From NCBI GenBank assembly GCA_034660995.1, contig JAYEKL010000100.1, positions 1 through 8,484 on the forward strand: a stretch of DNA of 8,484 nt, read 5' to 3'. Below are positions 6,569-8,484 of this stretch, in pieces; the stretch's first letter is position 1, and every line of letters starts with the position of its first letter. Source of the DNA: JAYEKL01 sp034660995. GTDB taxonomy: Bacteria > Patescibacteriota > Minisyncoccia > JAHIHE01 > JAGLIN01. The position numbers were made by a program, and so were the translations under genes. The notes under the pieces are model-generated. The model was not told where the DNA came from. It worked only from the letters and a program-made list of their open reading frames with translations, and did no database searches.

Positions 6569-6608
6569 AAAATCTTTTTAAAAAGATTTTAATTAATCAA
6601 TTAATTAA
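6568..6608. repeat. AT-rich palindromes in the surface-gene 5' leader
   Basis: Bases 6568-6591 are a perfect 24-bp palindrome centred between 6579 and 6580 (AAAATCTTTTT then AAAAAGATTTT, flanked by T and A). A second inverted repeat, TTAATTAAT/ATTAATTAA (6589-6597, 6600-6608), abuts it. Both fall between the predicted promoter and the ribosome binding site, so they could fold in the mRNA leader or bind a dimeric protein; in DNA this AT-rich they may also be incidental. Confidence 0.5.
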
Positions 6609-6616
6609 CTTTATAT

Positions 6617-6644
6617 AGAATACCATAAATCAAAAATTTGTAAA
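6617..6644 (-). promoter_or_regulatory. Predicted promoter of the surface-protein gene
   Basis: On the - strand TTTACA (6644-6639) is followed after 16 bases by TATTCT (6622-6617), each four of six or better against the -35 and -10 consensus. Transcription would start near 6610, giving a leader of nearly 60 bases with the palindromes and Shine-Dalgarno site. Other AT-rich hexamers nearby could serve, so this is tentative. Confidence 0.4.
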
Positions 6645-6657
6645 TTTTTTCCTATTC

Positions 6658-6731
6658 AAAATGAATTTTCTTTTGCTGGCTCCATGCTCCCGCGTAAAGC
6701 CTTTTGTGGTTTCAAAAAAATTATCTAAATT
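6658..6731 (+). repeat. Direct repeat copy B (right of surface-protein gene)
   Basis: Partner of copy A about 2.77 kb away in the same orientation. It keeps the GGCTCCA arm (6678-6684), while the pairing arm is changed to TAAAGCC. Combining the two copies gives a simple hairpin, GGCTCCA-TGCTCCCGCG-TGGAGCC, as the probable ancestral form. Its right edge meets the last codon region of the truncated HepT-like gene at 6731. Confidence 0.7.
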
Positions 6732-6961
6732 TAAACTTTTTCTAATCTTCTATTATTCCATCTAATATCAGAATACTCTTTTTTGATTTCATCGGGAAAA
6801 CTTCCTATTGCTTCTCCAATAATTTCCAACCTTCTTATGACAGAATCTTGAGTCTGCGCAGATTTCATAAAATCATCTTCAGATACATTTTTAGTATACC
6901 CCTCTATGCATTTTATACTTTCTAGAATATGCTCAACTAAAATTTTGTAATTTTTACTCAT
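6731..6961 (-). CDS. hepT: HepT-like (DUF86) toxin, truncated at C-terminus
   Basis: 76 residues matching the first two thirds of a HEPN-type HepT toxin: an N-terminal helix (LVEHILESIKCIEGYTKN, 8-25), then DSVIRRLEIIGEAI (39-52) and the EYSDIRW segment ending at Trp68. Intact relatives are about 110-120 residues and continue after this Trp into a helix with the R-x(4-6)-H-x-Y motif that cuts RNA and carries the tyrosine modified by MntA. Here Trp68 is followed only by eight residues (NNRRLEKV) and a stop at 6733-6731, at the edge of repeat copy B. There is no His after residue 11, so the nuclease site is absent and the protein should be inactive as a toxin. Its ATG overlaps the MntA stop by four bases (ATGA), the usual coupled arrangement. 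It could be called a pseudogene. Confidence 0.75.
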   Translation of the reverse strand: MSKNYKILVEHILESIKCIEGYTKNVSEDDFMKSAQTQDSVIRRLEIIGEAIGSFPDEIKKEYSDIRWNNRRLEKV

Positions 6962-7248
6962 AATATTTGAATTTTTTCCTTTTGGATTAAATTTCTAATA
7001 TCTGGATGTATGGAATTTGAAGTTAAAATATCAACTTTTATTCTTATTCCCATTTTTTTTTCAAGCTTTAATTTTAAGGCTATTAAATCCAATAGGCTTT
7101 TACTTTTATTGAACTCTACCAGAAGATCCAAATCGCTGTTTTTTTTATATTTATTTTTAGCGTAAGATCCAAAAATAAAAGAACGAGAAACTTCCGCCTC
7201 CCTAAGAATAGGCAAAATTTGCAATTTTATTTCATTTGTTTTGTCCAT
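6958..7248 (-). CDS. mntA: MntA-like minimal nucleotidyltransferase antitoxin
   Basis: A 96-residue minimal nucleotidyltransferase of the type VII HepT/MntA toxin-antitoxin family. The full catalytic signature is present: Gly27-Ser28, ten residues, then Asp39-x-Asp41 (GS...SDLDLLV), with a third acidic residue Asp73 in KVDIL. Known members neutralise HepT by adding AMP units from ATP to a tyrosine beside the toxin's RNase site. Length is normal for the family, and the gene overlaps the following HepT-like gene by four bases, so the two were coupled. Because the toxin gene has lost its catalytic end, this enzyme now appears to have no proper target at this locus. It may be retained passively or act on another HEPN protein. 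There is no Shine-Dalgarno sequence; a consensus promoter places the transcript start on the ATG itself. Confidence 0.88.
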   Translation of the reverse strand: MDKTNEIKLQILPILREAEVSRSFIFGSYAKNKYKKNSDLDLLVEFNKSKSLLDLIALKLKLEKKMGIRIKVDILTSNSIHPDIRNLIQKEKIQIL

Positions 7249-7254
7249 GCTTTA

Positions 7255-7282
7255 ATTATATATTTTTTTTATACAATGTCAA
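7255..7282 (-). promoter_or_regulatory. Consensus promoter of mntA, leaderless transcript
   Basis: A perfect TTGACA (7282-7277) and a perfect TATAAT (7260-7255) are separated by 16 bases on the - strand. Counting seven bases on from the -10 puts the start at 7248, the A of the mntA ATG. This is the best promoter in the window. Confidence 0.7.
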
Positions 7283-7294
7283 AATTTTGTATTA

Positions 7295-7312
7295 GTCCAA
7301 CACATTCTGGAC
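7295..7312. repeat. Small inverted repeat upstream of mntA promoter
   Basis: GTCCA (7295-7299) and TGGAC (7308-7312) form a 5-bp inverted repeat with an eight-base spacer, 13 bases upstream of the -35 element. It could be an operator half-site pair, but it is short and may be chance. The rest of 7249-7382 shows no gene and no convincing terminator for trpS. Confidence 0.25.
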
Positions 7313-7382
7313 AATAAATTATTATTAATCATATAATCCACATGGGGAAGTTAAATCTAAGCTCCGATGATATCTTTTTGTA

Positions 7383-8366
7383 TTATACCATACTAACCAA
7401 TCCCAATTTTTTTTTAACTTCCTTTATAGTTTCTTGCGCAATTACTTTCGCTTTTTTAGATCCTTCGTTTAAAATTCTTTTCACTTTTTCTGGATCCTTT
7501 TCAAATTCTTCTCGTTTTTTTCTAAAATTTTCAAAGTAGTTGGAGATGTCTTCAGTCAGAGCGTTTTTAAGTTCGGAGAATTTTATGTTTTGGTCTTTAA
7601 ATTGTTCAAGAAAATTTTTCTTATTTTTATCACTTCCAAATTCTTTTAATAGAGTTGCATAAAAATTATAAATATCTTTATTGTATTCGGTGGTTGAAAC
7701 CGCTTTTCTCATTTTTTTCTTAATAATTTCTGGTTTATCATTAATTCCAATATAAGATTTCGGTCCGTATGATTTACTCATTTTTTTTGTCGGATCAGAG
7801 AGAGACATAATTTTTGGAGTTTTTGTAATGATATCCTTTGGTTCTGGGAAAGTATTACCAAACTTATTGTTAAAAAGTCGCGCGATTTTTCTTGTTAGTT
7901 CAATATGTTGAATTTGATCTTGTCCGACTGGTACAGCGTCAGCTTTATACATTAAGATGTCGGCAGCTTGTAGGACTGGATAATTGAAGAGACCCATATT
8001 AATATTTTTTTCTTGATTTTGTGACTTATCTTTAAATTGTGTCATTCTTTGTAATTCTGAAACTGGAGTGATGGTGTTAAAAATCCATGCTAATTCTGTG
8101 TGCTCTGGAATTTGTGATTGGATAGCAATCGTACATTTCTGAGGATTTAATCCAGCTGCCAAAAAATCAAGAGTTAAATCAAAAATTTGTTTAGATTTTT
8201 CTTTCGGATTATAATCTCCAGTGATTGAATGATAATCAGCGATAAAGAAAAAACAGTTATATTTATCCTGAAGCTCCACAAAGTTTTTAAGCGCCCCGAG
8301 ATAATTTCCAATATGCAATTCTCCCGAAGGCTGAATTGCGCTGAAAATTGTTTGTTTTTTAGTCAT
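7383..8366 (-). CDS. trpS: Tryptophanyl-tRNA synthetase
   Basis: Charges tRNA-Trp with tryptophan, using ATP, in the cytoplasm. It is a class I synthetase of normal bacterial length (327 residues) and looks intact. The HIGH-type motif is HIGN (18-21) in the typical SGELHIGNYLGAL setting. The tryptophan pocket region is seen in FIADYHSIT (41-49) and YPVLQAADILMYKAD (129-143), followed by VPVGQDQ (145-151). The KMSKS loop is KMSKS (195-199), preceded by SDPTK. The C-terminal half has the expected helical anticodon-binding domain ending in a Lys-rich helix. The start at 8366 gives the canonical N-terminus; there is no Shine-Dalgarno sequence and no T-box motif upstream, but a perfect 22-bp hairpin lies 30 bases before the ATG. 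A run of nine A residues in the sense strand near the 3' end is decoded in frame as lysines. Confidence 0.97.
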   Translation of the reverse strand: MTKKQTIFSAIQPSGELHIGNYLGALKNFVELQDKYNCFFFIADYHSITGDYNPKEKSKQIFDLTLDFLAAGLNPQKCTIAIQSQIPEHTELAWIFNTITPVSELQRMTQFKDKSQNQEKNINMGLFNYPVLQAADILMYKADAVPVGQDQIQHIELTRKIARLFNNKFGNTFPEPKDIITKTPKIMSLSDPTKKMSKSYGPKSYIGINDKPEIIKKKMRKAVSTTEYNKDIYNFYATLLKEFGSDKNKKNFLEQFKDQNIKFSELKNALTEDISNYFENFRKKREEFEKDPEKVKRILNEGSKKAKVIAQETIKEVKKKLGLVSMV

Positions 8367-8395
8367 AAGTGCTTGTTATTGGATTAGTTAGCAGA

Positions 8396-8442
8396 GGTTG
8401 TAGAGGCTTAGCCTCCAAACTGGAGGCTAAGCCTCTACAACC
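8396..8442. repeat. Perfect 22-bp hairpin repeat upstream of trpS
   Basis: Bases 8396-8417 are the exact reverse complement of 8421-8442, with an AAC loop. Each arm also contains a smaller palindrome (GAGGCTTAGCCTC on the left), so alternative foldings exist. No T-tract follows on either side, so it is not a classic terminator. The arms carry GTAG/CTAC near the base, as in REP elements mobilised by RAYT (IS200/IS605-like) transposases, and similar GTAGAGGC palindromes are familiar from intergenic DNA; that assignment is from memory. In the trpS leader or promoter region it may affect expression. Confidence 0.8.
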
Positions 8443-8484
8443 GTATTTCTTCAATAAAATATTTTTTCAAGTCTTTTCGCTTAT
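8435..8484 (-). CDS. Possible 3' end of an upstream gene (partial)
   Basis: On the - strand one frame from the window edge is open for 15 codons (KRKDLKKYFIEEIRL) and stops with TAG at 8437-8435, inside the hairpin repeat. The charged, helix-like tail looks protein-coding and the other two frames close at once, but the piece is too short to identify. If real, the last two residues and the stop come from the repeat. Confidence 0.35.
   Translation of the reverse strand, partial: KRKDLKKYFIEEIRL

Noticed and set aside
3885..6731. CRISPR array
   Set aside because: The two repeat copies are nearly 2.8 kb apart, diverged and separated by a gene; there are no regular spacers.
6958..6961. Alternative genetic code (TGA as Gly, as in Gracilibacteria/SR1)
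   Set aside because: TGA ends mntA at the normal family length and no gene in the window has an in-frame TGA at a conserved position.
7407..7415. Nine-base homopolymer in trpS as a phase-variable switch
   Set aside because: It codes for lysines very near the C-terminus of a housekeeping enzyme, where slippage would serve no switching purpose; such runs are common in AT-rich DNA.
7342..7539. 65-codon forward open frame overlapping the end of trpS
   Set aside because: Most of it is antisense to conserved trpS codons; no ribosome site or domain.
8367..8484. T-box or other amino-acid riboswitch before trpS
   Set aside because: No T-box sequence (AGGGTGGNACCGCG), no specifier stem and too little space; the hairpin has no competing terminator with a T-tract.

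Overview
The window is strongly AT-rich and uses the standard genetic code (TGA is a real stop, for example at the end of the small nucleotidyltransferase gene). Most starts have no Shine-Dalgarno sequence. Small genes, leaderless-looking promoters, a secreted protein built of modules I associate with Parcubacteria-type surface proteins, and a short sugar-nucleotide/GtrA operon together suggest a Candidatus Patescibacteria (CPR) genome. That placement is an inference from style and gene content; there is no marker gene to prove it.

Layout. Bases 1-335 are non-coding and hold hairpins, a possible upstream terminator and a perfect tandem 10-bp repeat that touches a promoter. Bases 336-3584 (+ strand) are a tight four-gene operon: a ribbon-helix-helix (RHH) domain fused to a sugar-phosphate nucleotidyltransferase, a mannose-1-phosphate guanylyltransferase, an NDP-sugar epimerase/dehydratase and a GtrA-family membrane protein. 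They would make activated sugars (GDP-mannose and at least one other) and help move lipid-linked sugar across the membrane for a surface glycan or glycoprotein. Bases 3585-4021 contain a frameshifted gene remnant, copy A of a ~75-bp repeat, and a terminator facing left.

From 4022 to the end all genes lie on the - strand: an 843-residue secreted, internally duplicated surface protein (4022-6553); copy B of the repeat (6658-6731); a HepT-like toxin gene whose 3' end is lost exactly at copy B; its partner MntA-like minimal nucleotidyltransferase; and trpS (tryptophanyl-tRNA synthetase). A 22-bp perfect hairpin precedes trpS, followed by what looks like the last codons of another - strand gene.

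The two points most worth attention are the RHH-enzyme fusion facing a tandem repeat that could be its own operator (a sugar-nucleotide enzyme that may regulate its operon), and the pair of diverged direct repeats that bracket the surface-protein gene, each lying at the edge of a broken gene, as expected of an inserted or exchanged cassette.
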